From positions 1-7,502 of the forward strand of contig URGH01000095.1 of assembly GCA_900547305.1 (NCBI GenBank): a stretch of 7,502 bases of DNA, written 5' to 3'. Within the stretch, counting starts at the first letter, position 1. Every line of letters begins with the position of its first letter. Shown one piece after another: positions 1-5,457 of this stretch. The position numbers were made by a program, and so were the translations under genes. This DNA comes from an uncultured Oscillospiraceae bacterium. GTDB lineage: Bacteria > Bacillota > Clostridia > Oscillospirales > Acutalibacteraceae. The notes under the pieces were generated by a model. That model did not search any database. It was not told the origin of the DNA and saw nothing but the letters and a program-made list of their open reading frames with translations.

Positions 1-18
1 TGTAAGGAGATGATTTTC

Positions 19-339
19 GTGTGTTCGCAAAGCAAGCTTAACAGTATATTAAGTAAAATAGCAGAGGTTGCAAAAAATACCTTTGGTAATAATTTGCAGG
101 CTGTTATTCTATACGGCTCATATGCCCGCGGCGATTATGATGACGCCTCGGGCATAGATATAATGATAATTGCGGATGTTGACCGCGGGGATCTGTTCAG
201 ATATGAAAAGCCGATTATAAAGGCAACAAGCGAATTGGGGCTTGAAAATGATGTGGTCATTACCGCAACCCTAAAGGATAAGAAGACATTTGAGCAGTAT
301 AAAAACGCACTGCCTTTCTATCAGTCTGTATTAAAGTAG
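19..339 (+). CDS. MNT-type nucleotidyltransferase domain protein, probable antitoxin half of an MNT/HEPN pair, catalytic Asp altered
   Basis: This small (106 aa) protein has the minimal nucleotidyltransferase (MNT) fold signature. A beta strand leads into G33-S34-Y-A-R-G, followed by an S-x-I-D-I strand with D47. MNT proteins pair with HEPN proteins; in the MntA/HepT systems the MNT antitoxin adds AMP to the HEPN toxin. The family metal-binding motif is usually S-D-x-D. Here the first Asp is Gly45 (GGC, one base from GAC), so catalysis is probably impaired. I chose GTG at 19 because AAGGAG (4-9) sits 9 nt upstream. The in-frame ATG at 10 touches the Shine-Dalgarno sequence and is unlikely to be used. 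The gene ends 10 nt before the HEPN gene, as expected of a two-gene TA operon. The family call is firm; activity is doubtful. Confidence 0.8.
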   Translation: MCSQSKLNSILSKIAEVAKNTFGNNLQAVILYGSYARGDYDDASGIDIMIIADVDRGDLFRYEKPIIKATSELGLENDVVITATLKDKKTFEQYKNALPFYQSVLK

Positions 340-349
340 GGCGTTTAGG

Positions 350-752
350 TTGCCGTTTGAAGAGCAGATATCTATTTCAAAGCTCCGTTTGGATATTGCA
401 AAGGAACGGCCTTAGCTATGCCGATGAAATTCTGAAAATCGGGGATTATAAAACGGTTGCCAACCGTTCGTATTATGCTGTGTTTTCTGCAATGAGAGCT
501 GTTTTGGCACTTGATTCGTTTGATTCCAAAAAGCACTCGGGGATTATAGCAGAATTCAGAAGACGCTATTTGAAAACCGAAATATTACCTAAAGAATTAT
601 CCGAAACAATTGATTCATTGGTCGAGATAAGACAAGGAAGCGATTATGACGATTTTTATATTGTTTCAAAGGAAGAAGTAACATTGCAATTGAAGAATGC
701 CCGCCTTTTCGTAACAGAGGTTGAAAAATATTTAAAAGGAGCATATCGGTAA
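350..752 (+). pseudogene. HEPN domain protein (UPF0332-like), partner of the MNT gene, frameshifted near codon 20
   Basis: The main frame (411-752) reads as a HEPN protein: a helix with D-Y-x-x-x-x-N-R-S-Y-Y-A-V-F, then K-K-H-S-G, L-P-K-E, and R-x-x-x-D-Y-D-D near the C-terminus. The expected N-terminal helix (E-E-Q-I-S-I-S-K-L-R-L-D-I-A-K-E-R) is in another frame, from a TTG at 350, and stops at a TAG just after position 410. Removing one C at about 409-412 joins the two as A-K-E-R-L-S-Y-A-D, a natural HEPN start. That points to a one-base insertion. The TTG at 357 opens the downstream frame but gives a poor N-terminus. The R-x4-H RNase motif of HepT toxins is not present; this R-x-x-x-D-Y subfamily may not be a classical RNase. 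It is either a pseudogene, a sequencing error, or uses ribosomal slippage. Confidence 0.72.
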
Positions 753-778
753 AAACCGTAAAAAAATTTCCATAAAAA

Positions 779-992
779 TGAGTGACATACTTGAAAGAAG
801 GCGTTTTGCGATGATAATCTTGACAATAAATATGTTATTGTTATAGGACCTGTTGCAAATGATGATTTGGCATTGCTTTTCAGGCAGTTCAGCAACGGGA
901 TGATAGAAATAGATACTCTTATTCGCGAAATGAAATATAAGAAATTGACCGATCGGTATTCCTTCCATATAGAAAAGGGCTTACAGTTTTAA
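779..992 (+). pseudogene. C-terminal remnant of a DUF3990-like protein
   Basis: The frame ending at TAA 990-992 encodes V-I-G-P-V-A-N-D-D followed by M-K-Y-K-K-L-T-D-R-Y-S-F-H, which I recognise as the tail of DUF3990 proteins (normally about 150-170 aa, often beside DUF3791 in Clostridia). The N-terminal part, including the Y-H-G-S start typical of the family, is absent. Upstream, the likely continuation from ATG 779 is in a different frame; a one-base insertion around 811 would join F-A to D-D-N-L-D. An AAAGGAG at 734-740 has no start codon at the right distance, so the original 5' end was probably deleted. DUF3990 function is unknown and the fragment is unlikely to be functional. Confidence 0.5.
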
Positions 993-1011
993 AAAAAGTA
1001 AGGGGAATACA

Positions 1012-1242
1012 ATGTCTAAGACAAAACAGTTAATGGAGCTGGCAACTCAAGATATTATTGCCGAGCTTGCGGATAAAAGAAATTAAGAAATCGCCGATGC
1101 TATGAATATTTTTTACGGATCGGAATTTTGCAAAAAGCTATATGACGAGTCAACAGGACTGTATTCCGAAGGAACGAGGTATTTGTACGGTCTGTTGGAA
1201 AATGAGCTTGAAAACGGCAGAATTGTTCAAAATGAAATATAA
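1012..1242 (+). pseudogene. Small accessory protein gene interrupted by an in-frame TAA
   Basis: An ATG at 1012 with AAGGGG (1000-1005) upstream opens a frame that would give a 76-aa, mostly helical protein (starts M-S-K-T-K-Q, ends R-I-V-Q-N-E-I). TAA at 1084-1086 interrupts it after 24 codons, and the same frame then continues without interruption to TAA 1240-1242. The continuous coding character on both sides suggests a point mutation, not chance. It directly follows the DUF3990 remnant, and I believe such short proteins accompany DUF3990 genes in Clostridia, but I cannot name the family. An internal ATG at 1102 could allow a shortened product, with no good ribosome binding site visible. 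Confidence 0.55.
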
Positions 1243-1248
1243 GTCAGA

Positions 1249-1287
1249 CACCGTCTGTTCCTGAAAACGGGAGAGACGGTGCTTTTT
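1249..1287 (+). terminator. Rho-independent terminator of the left cluster
   Basis: CACCGTCT (1249-1256) pairs perfectly with AGACGGTG (1274-1281), with a smaller inner TCC/GGA pairing in the loop, and is followed by CTTTTT (1282-1287). It lies 6 nt after the last stop of the left cluster. The right arm and T-run belong to a direct repeat with the terminator at 6011-6047. Confidence 0.75.
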
Positions 1288-1303
1288 ATGCCGCTAAGGG
1301 ATT
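1271..1303. repeat. Direct repeat, left copy: terminator arm plus 3' codons of a lost copy of the 323-aa element gene
   Basis: GAGACGGTGC, a T-run, ATGCCGCTAA and then GG/ATTT are shared, with a few changes, with 6030-6064. In the right copy the ATGCCGCTAA portion is the reverse complement of the last codons (P-L-A-A-stop) of the 6046-7017 gene. The left copy reads P-L-A-A-stop in the same way but the rest of that gene is missing. It is best read as a scar of a related gene, or as the end of a recombination segment. Confidence 0.6.
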
Positions 1304-1319
1304 TAAGTTTGATTTTTTG

Positions 1320-2078
1320 CTATATACCTTTTTTTGCCCGATATTTTCGGTACCGTGTAGGGGTTATGCCGGTAACCGCTTTAAATTCACGGCAAAAATG
1401 GTAAACGCTCGAAAAACCGCAATCATACGCTATATCCGTAACCGGCTCGGCAGTTTCGCAAAGAAGTCTGCCGGCTTTTTTTATTCTCATTTCAAGAATA
1501 TATTGCTTAGGCGTTTTGCCGTATTTTTTCTTAAAAAGCCGACGCATATAGCTTTCGCTGATTTCTGCCGCCGTGGCCGCTTTTTCGTTATCAAGCTCCG
1601 GATTATAAAGGTTTTCGGAAATGTAGTTAACGGCGGGGATTATTGCGCTGTCGGTATACAGCTGTTCTGACAAAAGCCTGTCGAGAATATCGTAAAAAAC
1701 ACTTAGAGCCTTAAGCTCTCTGCGGGAAAAATCAAGCTCGCGCAGCTTTTCAAAATCTTTAATGTAATCACTGTTGTTTTGCAGCGGAATTATTATAAAT
1801 TCGTCGGTAAACGGTTCGGCACATTTAAAGTTTACAAGCGGAAACGCTCCGCCTGAATTATTGTACAGCTCATAGGTCGCACCCGCCGGCAAAAAAATCG
1901 CACAGTCCTTATCCGAAACAAACCTTTTGCCGTTATGTGTATATGTGATTTTACCTTCTTTGCAAAAGGAAAGTCCGAAAAACGGTCTGTTTGTTATTTT
2001 CATACGTCTGCCTGTAGGAGCTAAAACCGTAATTACCTCGGATATTTCGGTAACTTTAATTTGCTCTAAGCTTGCCAT
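1320..2078 (-). CDS. AraC-family transcriptional regulator of the divergent SDR operon
   Basis: The protein (253 aa) has an N-terminal cupin-like ligand domain (strands with G-K-I-T-Y-T-H-N-G-K and F-L-P-A-G-A-T-Y) and a C-terminal AraC DNA-binding domain over roughly the last 100 residues. The latter has two helix-turn-helix units: A-A-E-I-S-E-S-Y-M-R-R-L-F-K-K-K-Y-G, then the classic I-A-Y-D-C-G-F-S-S-V-Y-H-F-C-R-E-F-K. The length fits sugar/aromatic-type AraC activators. I prefer ATG 2078 (M-A-S-L) over the in-frame GTG 2087 and ATG 2084, because AAGGG at 2088-2092 is 9 nt away from it and too close to the others. It is divergent from the SDR operon and is the obvious candidate to control it in response to the pathway substrate. 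Confidence 0.9.
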   Translation of the reverse strand: MASLEQIKVTEISEVITVLAPTGRRMKITNRPFFGLSFCKEGKITYTHNGKRFVSDKDCAIFLPAGATYELYNNSGGAFPLVNFKCAEPFTDEFIIIPLQNNSDYIKDFEKLRELDFSRRELKALSVFYDILDRLLSEQLYTDSAIIPAVNYISENLYNPELDNEKAATAAEISESYMRRLFKKKYGKTPKQYILEMRIKKAGRLLCETAEPVTDIAYDCGFSSVYHFCREFKAVTGITPTRYRKYRAKKGI

Positions 2079-2097
2079 TTTCATCACCCTTAATGCA

Positions 2098-2125
2098 ATT
2101 ATACCGATTTCGCAAATAATTTCAA
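2098..2125 (-). promoter_or_regulatory. Sigma-A promoter for the AraC-type regulator
   Basis: Read on the minus strand, TTGAAA (2125-2120) and TATAAT (2103-2098) are separated by 16 bp. The -10 box is 20 bp upstream of the chosen ATG, giving a very short leader with the AAGGG ribosome binding site. Confidence 0.65.
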
Positions 2126-2177
2126 GCTATATGATAAAATTTGTTCCGAAAATGTTAAAACAGTCCCGTTTTCCGCA

Positions 2178-2206
2178 TTGACTTAAATGCTGTTTACATT
2201 TAAAAT
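2178..2206 (+). promoter_or_regulatory. Sigma-A promoter for the SDR-DHQD-QOR operon, with a possible operator
   Basis: TTGACT (2178-2183) and TAAAAT (2201-2206) are separated by exactly 17 bp. Transcription would start around 2213, just before the AAAGGA ribosome binding site (2221-2226). An inverted repeat CTTAAAT (2182-2188) / ATTTAAG (2205-2211) overlaps the -35 and -10 boxes and could be a regulator site, although AraC proteins usually bind direct repeats and this AT-rich match could be chance. Confidence 0.6.
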
Positions 2207-2235
2207 TTAAGAAAAATGCGAAAGGATTGTTGTAT

Positions 2236-2988
2236 ATGAACTTTTCAGGTAAAACGGCGATAGTTACGGGCGCGGCTTCGGGTATGGCGTTGCTCTTCTG
2301 CAAAAAATTTGCCGACCTCGGCGGAAATGTTGCTATGACCGATATAAACGGCGGCATACTGACGGAAAAGGCTGCGGAGATTAACGCCGAAAATCCGGGC
2401 AAAGCGCTTGCGGCCGTGTGCGACGTGCGAAAATACGAAGAAGTATGCGCGGTGCGCGACCTTGCGGTTAAGACATACGGCAGTATTGACGTTATGGTAA
2501 ATCTTGCGGGCGGGGCGGAAACGAGAATACTGCGTGCTTCGGGCGAATTTCCCGATATTCCGATAGAGGTTTACGATTGGGGAATAGACGTTAATCTTAA
2601 GGGACAGTTTTATTTTGACCATGCCGTTATGAAGCAGATGCGCGAGCAGAAAAGCGGAGTTATAATCAATATCGGCTCTATAACCGGCGAGGAGGGGTGC
2701 GCTACAAATGTTGCATATTCAACCTCAAAAAGCGGAGCTATGAACGGACTTACAAAATCGCTGGCGCTGTACGGCTCGAAGTACAGCATTCGCTGCGTTT
2801 GCGTATCTCCCGGACCCGTTCTGACACGCCCCGGTATGGCGGCTATGAAAACCGCTCTCGGCAGGGCGGCGGAGCCTGAGGAGCTTGTTAATATGCTGCT
2901 TTACGCGGCGTCGGACGAGGGAAGCTTTCTTGACGGAGTAAACATACTTATGGACGGAGGGCGCAATATAATGCGCAATAAGGACTGA
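2236..2988 (+). CDS. Short-chain dehydrogenase/reductase (classical SDR), NAD-preferring by sequence
   Basis: This 250-aa classical SDR should catalyse reversible NAD(P)-dependent oxidation of a secondary alcohol to a ketone in the cytoplasm. Seen: the T-G-A-A-S-G-M-A nucleotide loop near residue 11 (the usual third Gly is Ala), D36 at the end of beta-2, which favours NAD over NADP, N-L-A-G near residue 89, catalytic N120, S148, Y161 and K165 (Y-S-T-S-K), and the P-G-P-V segment after beta-6. It ends with the usual D-G-G. ATG 2236 is chosen since AAAGGA ends 9 nt upstream; TTG 2227 abuts that site. It is the first gene of an operon, with only one base between its stop and the next start. The specific substrate cannot be read from sequence; a cyclic polyol such as a quinate- or shikimate-like compound is an inference from the neighbour. 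Confidence 0.9.
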   Translation: MNFSGKTAIVTGAASGMALLFCKKFADLGGNVAMTDINGGILTEKAAEINAENPGKALAAVCDVRKYEEVCAVRDLAVKTYGSIDVMVNLAGGAETRILRASGEFPDIPIEVYDWGIDVNLKGQFYFDHAVMKQMREQKSGVIINIGSITGEEGCATNVAYSTSKSGAMNGLTKSLALYGSKYSIRCVCVSPGPVLTRPGMAAMKTALGRAAEPEELVNMLLYAASDEGSFLDGVNILMDGGRNIMRNKD

Positions 2989-2989
2989 T

Positions 2990-3751
2990 ATGAGTAAATT
3001 TTTGATAGAAGACAGACCTACGCTTACCTGTATGATTCAGGCAAGAACGCCCGAGCGCGTAAGCGAGCTTATAAAAAAGGGTCTTGACGGCGGAACAGAC
3101 GCATTTGCAATTCAAATTGACCAGCTTGAAAGAGAATACCGCACCGAGAGCTGTTACAGAGTGCTTTTTGAAAAAATGGGCGGCAAGCCTGTTTATGTTA
3201 CCGATTACCGTAATAATATGAGCACAGGTATGACCGACGGTGAGCTTGCCGACGAGCTGCTTACGCTTGCAAAAAGCGGAGCGGCGCTTGTTGACGTTAT
3301 GAGTGATCTTTATTGCCCTTCAAAGGACGAAATAACAAGGGACTCTGCGGCGGACGCGAAACAGCGCGAGCTTATAAACAAAATTCATTCTTACGGTGCC
3401 GAGGTGCTTATGTCCTCACATACCTACCGTTTTCTGAATTTTGACGAGGTACGGGAAATTGCAAAAATACAGTCAGACCGCGGCGCCGATATTGTAAAAA
3501 TAGTTGCGGCGGCAAGCTCGGAAAGAGAGCTGTATGAGATTTTTGAAACGACGGCGCGCCTTAAAAACGAAATAGAAAAGCCGTTTTTGTTTTTGTGCGT
3601 CGGAGAGTATTGCAAAAAGCACCGTCTTACCGCACCGATTATTATAAACGGTATATACTTATGCGTTGCCGAGCAGGACGAATTTTCAACGCCCGCTCAG
3701 CCGCTGCTTAAAACCGCAAAAGCAATGACAAATTTAATATACGGGGGATAA
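2990..3751 (+). CDS. Type I 3-dehydroquinate dehydratase-like enzyme (AroD-related) with altered substrate pocket
   Basis: The length (253 aa) and pattern match the type I DHQ dehydratase TIM barrel, which removes water through a lysine imine (Schiff base). By eye against the well-studied Salmonella enzyme: H144 in S-S-H-T-Y (catalytic His143), K170 in D-I-V-K-I (imine Lys170), R74 (Arg82), R212 (Arg213), S233 and Q237 in S-T-P-A-Q (Ser232, Gln236). The E-x-R-x-D strand is A40-I-Q42-I-D44, so the Glu and Arg are lost, and the Glu86 position is S78. The imine chemistry is thus probably intact while substrate contacts differ. This points to a catabolic paralogue and not the biosynthetic aroD. 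It starts 1 nt after the SDR stop, with AAGGA inside the SDR end, and is translated with it. Confidence 0.75.
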   Translation: MSKFLIEDRPTLTCMIQARTPERVSELIKKGLDGGTDAFAIQIDQLEREYRTESCYRVLFEKMGGKPVYVTDYRNNMSTGMTDGELADELLTLAKSGAALVDVMSDLYCPSKDEITRDSAADAKQRELINKIHSYGAEVLMSSHTYRFLNFDEVREIAKIQSDRGADIVKIVAAASSERELYEIFETTARLKNEIEKPFLFLCVGEYCKKHRLTAPIIINGIYLCVAEQDEFSTPAQPLLKTAKAMTNLIYGG

Positions 3752-3755
3752 ATAT

Positions 3756-4739
3756 ATGAAAGCGATACTTGTAAATGACGACAGATCTTTAAGATGGGAT
3801 AACGTTCCCGACCCGATTTTGGGCAATGATGACTGCCTTGTAAAAATAGAGGCGGCTGCGCTTAACCGCGCGGACTTAATGCAAAGAGAGGGCGATTATC
3901 CGCCCCCGCCCGGTTGCCCCGAATGGATGGGTCTTGAAATAGCAGGAACTATTGTAGAAATAGCGGACGGCGCAAGGGAAAAGTCTAACTGGAAAATAGG
4001 CGATAAGGTTTGCGCCTTGCTCGGCGGCGGCGGTTATGCCGAATATGCGAACATTAAGTACGATATGCTTATGCCGGTGCCCGAAAACTGCTCAATGGTA
4101 GAAGCGGCGGCAATGCCCGAAGCCTTTGCAACGGCGTACCTTAACTTATTTATTGAGGGCGGAATTAAGCCGGGCAATACCCTACTTATGAATGCGGGCG
4201 CGTCGGGGCTTGCAAGCGTTATAATACCGATGGCCAAGGCGTTCGGTGCAAGGGTTATAACCACGGTATTAACGGACGAAATTGCAAACAACATAAAGCA
4301 TTTAAACGCCGACCGCGTTGTGGTTACAACAAAGGAGGATATTTCCGAGGTTTTAAAGGAAGAGCTTGAAAGCGGTCACGGGGTTGATGTTGCGATAGAC
4401 TGCTTAGGCGGCGAAATAATGGGCAAGTGTATTCATTATTTAACCCACGGCGCGCGCTGGATTATGATAGCGGCTCTGGCGGGTCAAAAAACCGAAATAG
4501 ACCTTAAAAATATCTATGTCAGAAACGTGAGAATAATCGGTAGTACTCTCCGGTCAAGAACGTCCGAGGTTAAGGCACGGATTTTAGCAAGCCTTGTGCG
4601 TGATGTATGGCCCAAGGTATCATCGGGAGAAGTAAGACCGACGATATACAAGGTTCTTCCCATAACCGAGGCCGAGGCGGCGCAGGATATACTCTACCGC
4701 GGCGAAAATGTCGGCAAGGTTGTTTTAACGGTAGGCTGA
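3756..4739 (+). CDS. Zinc-independent MDR oxidoreductase, PIG3/quinone oxidoreductase-like
   Basis: This 327-aa medium-chain reductase resembles the NAD(P)H quinone oxidoreductase PIG3/TP53I3 branch, which reduces quinones or alpha,beta-unsaturated ketones without zinc. Seen: the N-terminal GroES-like domain with A-L-N-R-A-D-L-M-Q-R (residues 35-44), Y-P-P-P-P-G and G-L-E-I-A-G (59-64), and the Rossmann loop A-G-A-S-G-L-A-S (147-154; last Gly replaced by Ala). The structural and catalytic zinc cysteines of alcohol dehydrogenases are absent. It lies 4 nt after the dehydratase-like gene, whose end provides the GGGGG ribosome binding site (3743-3747), and is the last gene of the operon. In context it could reduce the enone made by the dehydratase step. 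No terminator follows; sequence changes abruptly to an XRE fragment at about 4740. Confidence 0.88.
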   Translation: MKAILVNDDRSLRWDNVPDPILGNDDCLVKIEAAALNRADLMQREGDYPPPPGCPEWMGLEIAGTIVEIADGAREKSNWKIGDKVCALLGGGGYAEYANIKYDMLMPVPENCSMVEAAAMPEAFATAYLNLFIEGGIKPGNTLLMNAGASGLASVIIPMAKAFGARVITTVLTDEIANNIKHLNADRVVVTTKEDISEVLKEELESGHGVDVAIDCLGGEIMGKCIHYLTHGARWIMIAALAGQKTEIDLKNIYVRNVRIIGSTLRSRTSEVKARILASLVRDVWPKVSSGEVRPTIYKVLPITEAEAAQDILYRGENVGKVVLTVG

Positions 4740-4740
4740 C

Positions 4741-4941
4741 GAATTAACAAGTATTTTAACATCAAAACGCGGGAAAAACATTATAAAGGTTGCAAAGGCG
4801 CTTGAAGTCAGTACGGATTATTTGTTGACGGGAGATATAGTGGATAAGGATATGCTTATACTGGCAGATAAGCTGCGCAGTCTATCACCGAAAATGCTCA
4901 GGATTGTTGAAAATATTATTGATGAGTGTGCGAAAATTTAA
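4741..4941 (+). pseudogene. C-terminal part of an XRE-family (HTH_3) repressor
   Basis: The frame ending at TAA 4939-4941 carries the end of an XRE domain: I-I-K-V-A-K-A-L-E-V-S-T-D-Y-L-L-T-G, the standard last helix and exit of Cro/cI-like HTH_3 domains, followed by a short tail L-S-P-K-M-L-R-I-V-E-N-I-I. The recognition helices that should precede it are missing, and no start codon with a ribosome binding site is present. Recognisable sequence begins right after the stop of the QOR gene, so the QOR end marks a recombination junction that removed the N-terminal half. Confidence 0.75.
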
Positions 4942-5084
4942 AATGTCGGTGAATGACGGGAGTTTAACAGATTATAATCATACTGCCGGGAACATTTGTA
5001 AGCTTACAGAATATAATGTATTGGTATTACTTGAATGTCTCGGTATATACTAAAAAGTGCATTGGATTTTATGGACTGAAATAC
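4942..5084. other. Intergenic stretch without a gene; one 12-bp palindrome
   Basis: I see no coding frame. TGTAAGCTTACA at 4997-5008 is a perfect palindrome and could be a repressor site, possibly for the XRE-type regulator whose stump lies upstream. TATAAT strings at 4973 and 5012 lack convincing -35 boxes. Confidence 0.3.
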
Positions 5085-5113
5085 TTGACAAATGATTTCA
5101 TAAGCTGTATAAT
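5085..5113 (+). promoter_or_regulatory. Consensus promoter of the type III antitoxin RNA and toxin
   Basis: TTGACA (5085-5090), a 17-bp spacer and TATAAT (5108-5113) match the sigma-A consensus exactly, which predicts strong constitutive transcription from about 5120. Type III loci need a large excess of antitoxin RNA over toxin mRNA, consistent with a strong promoter and the terminator at 5374. Confidence 0.9.
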
Positions 5114-5268
5114 CTAAATGCAAGGGAAGTAACTTAGTGTGCTTTCCGTGGCGTTGAAACAACAGGCTGTTTCAAGTCGCAGTTTGTTGCGGAGCTGGAT
5201 CGAGGGTTTGACATTTCCTCAACTTGAATAGGCAGTAATGCCGAACGAAAAACCGGAACCATATAACA

Positions 5269-5375
5269 GCGGGTGTATCTCAGCCCATAAGTGAGAAACT
5301 TATTAAGTGAGCTTCTCTTGGCTCAAAGCAAGAAAGTTAAAAGCGAGCGTTTCGCTGCTCCGAATGCGAGTGTAA
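5269..5375 (+). repeat. Three degenerate ~36-nt pseudoknot repeats of the antitoxin RNA
   Basis: The units start near 5269, 5305 and 5341. Each has a 4-bp stem with an 8-nt loop: GGGT/GCCC (5271-5274, 5283-5286), GAGC/GCTC (5309-5312, 5321-5324) and GAGC/GCTC (5345-5348, 5357-5360). The 3' part of each loop pairs with bases 4-5 nt past the stem: TCTCA with TGAGA (5278-5282, 5292-5296), TCTTG with CAAGA (5316-5320, 5329-5333) and TCGC with GCGA (5352-5355, 5366-5369). The second pairing changes in all three units while complementarity is kept, which is strong evidence for H-type pseudoknots as in ToxI. A-rich joints such as GAAA and TTAAAA between units fit cleavage by ToxN-type enzymes, which cut at A-rich sites. 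Confidence 0.85.
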
Positions 5376-5404
5376 CAAAGGGGCAATATTCTTGCCCCTT
5401 TGTT
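5374..5404 (+). terminator. Attenuating terminator between antitoxin RNA and toxin gene
   Basis: AACAAAGGGGCAA (5374-5386) pairs perfectly with TTGCCCCTTTGTT (5392-5404) around a 5-nt loop. The T-tract is partly built into the stem and is short, so leaky read-through into the toxin gene is plausible, as known for ToxIN loci. Confidence 0.9.
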
Positions 5405-5414
5405 GTATTGAGAA

Positions 5415-5437
5415 AACCACCTGCTTAGCCGGTAGTT
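5415..5437 (+). other. Imperfect hairpin in the toxin leader
   Basis: AACCACC (5415-5421) faces GGTAGTT (5431-5437) with one mismatch and an inner GC/GC pair around TTA. It lies between the terminator and the toxin ribosome binding site. It could be a degenerate mobile repeat or a translation-control hairpin; no test is possible from sequence alone. Confidence 0.35.
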
Positions 5438-5457
5438 ATGATTATTTGTGAGGAAGT

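Larger units (their letters stand above)
5120..5404 (+). ncRNA. Type III antitoxin RNA (ToxI-like) with a long structured leader
   Basis: The transcript from the consensus promoter to the terminator has no credible coding frame and lies directly upstream of a ToxN-family gene, the defining layout of type III systems. Its 3' part (5269-5375) has three pseudoknot-forming repeat units that should be cut apart by the toxin and bind it. The 5' part (5120-5268) is not repetitive but is structured. It contains GGGAAG/CTTTCC (5124-5129 with 5142-5147, one G-U), an 11-bp hairpin (GCG plus TTGAAACA at 5151-5161 with TGTTTCAA and CGC at 5168-5180), GAGG/CCTC (5202-5205, 5217-5220) and GGCA/TGCC (5231-5242). 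About 150 nt of leader is more than I expect for this family, and its role is unknown to me. GGAGC (5191-5195) could also pair with GCTCC (5357-5361), competing with the third unit. Confidence 0.82.

Noticed and set aside
747..758. CGGT-AAAA-ACCG hairpin as a terminator of the MNT/HEPN operon
   Set aside because: The stem is only 4 bp and is followed by an A-run, not a T-run, on the coding strand.
656..968. Minus-strand frames opposite the HEPN and DUF3990 remnants
   Set aside because: They lack ribosome binding sites and protein-like composition; they are shadows of the + strand genes.
1317..1670. A + strand frame antisense to the AraC-type gene
   Set aside because: It mirrors the AraC coding region, has no ribosome binding site and no family-like sequence.
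5208..5240. A second TTGACA inside the antitoxin leader as an alternative promoter just upstream of the repeats
   Set aside because: No acceptable -10 box lies 16-18 bp downstream (GGCAGT at the 17-bp position), while the promoter at 5085-5113 is perfect.
5287..5303. ATAAGT/ACTTAT hairpin as an independent element
   Set aside because: It overlaps the first pseudoknot and is not repeated in the other units; more likely an alternative fold or chance.
5269..5375. CRISPR array, because of a ~36-nt period
   Set aside because: The units are divergent and contiguous with no spacers; conservation is of paired structure, not of sequence, and a ToxN gene follows.
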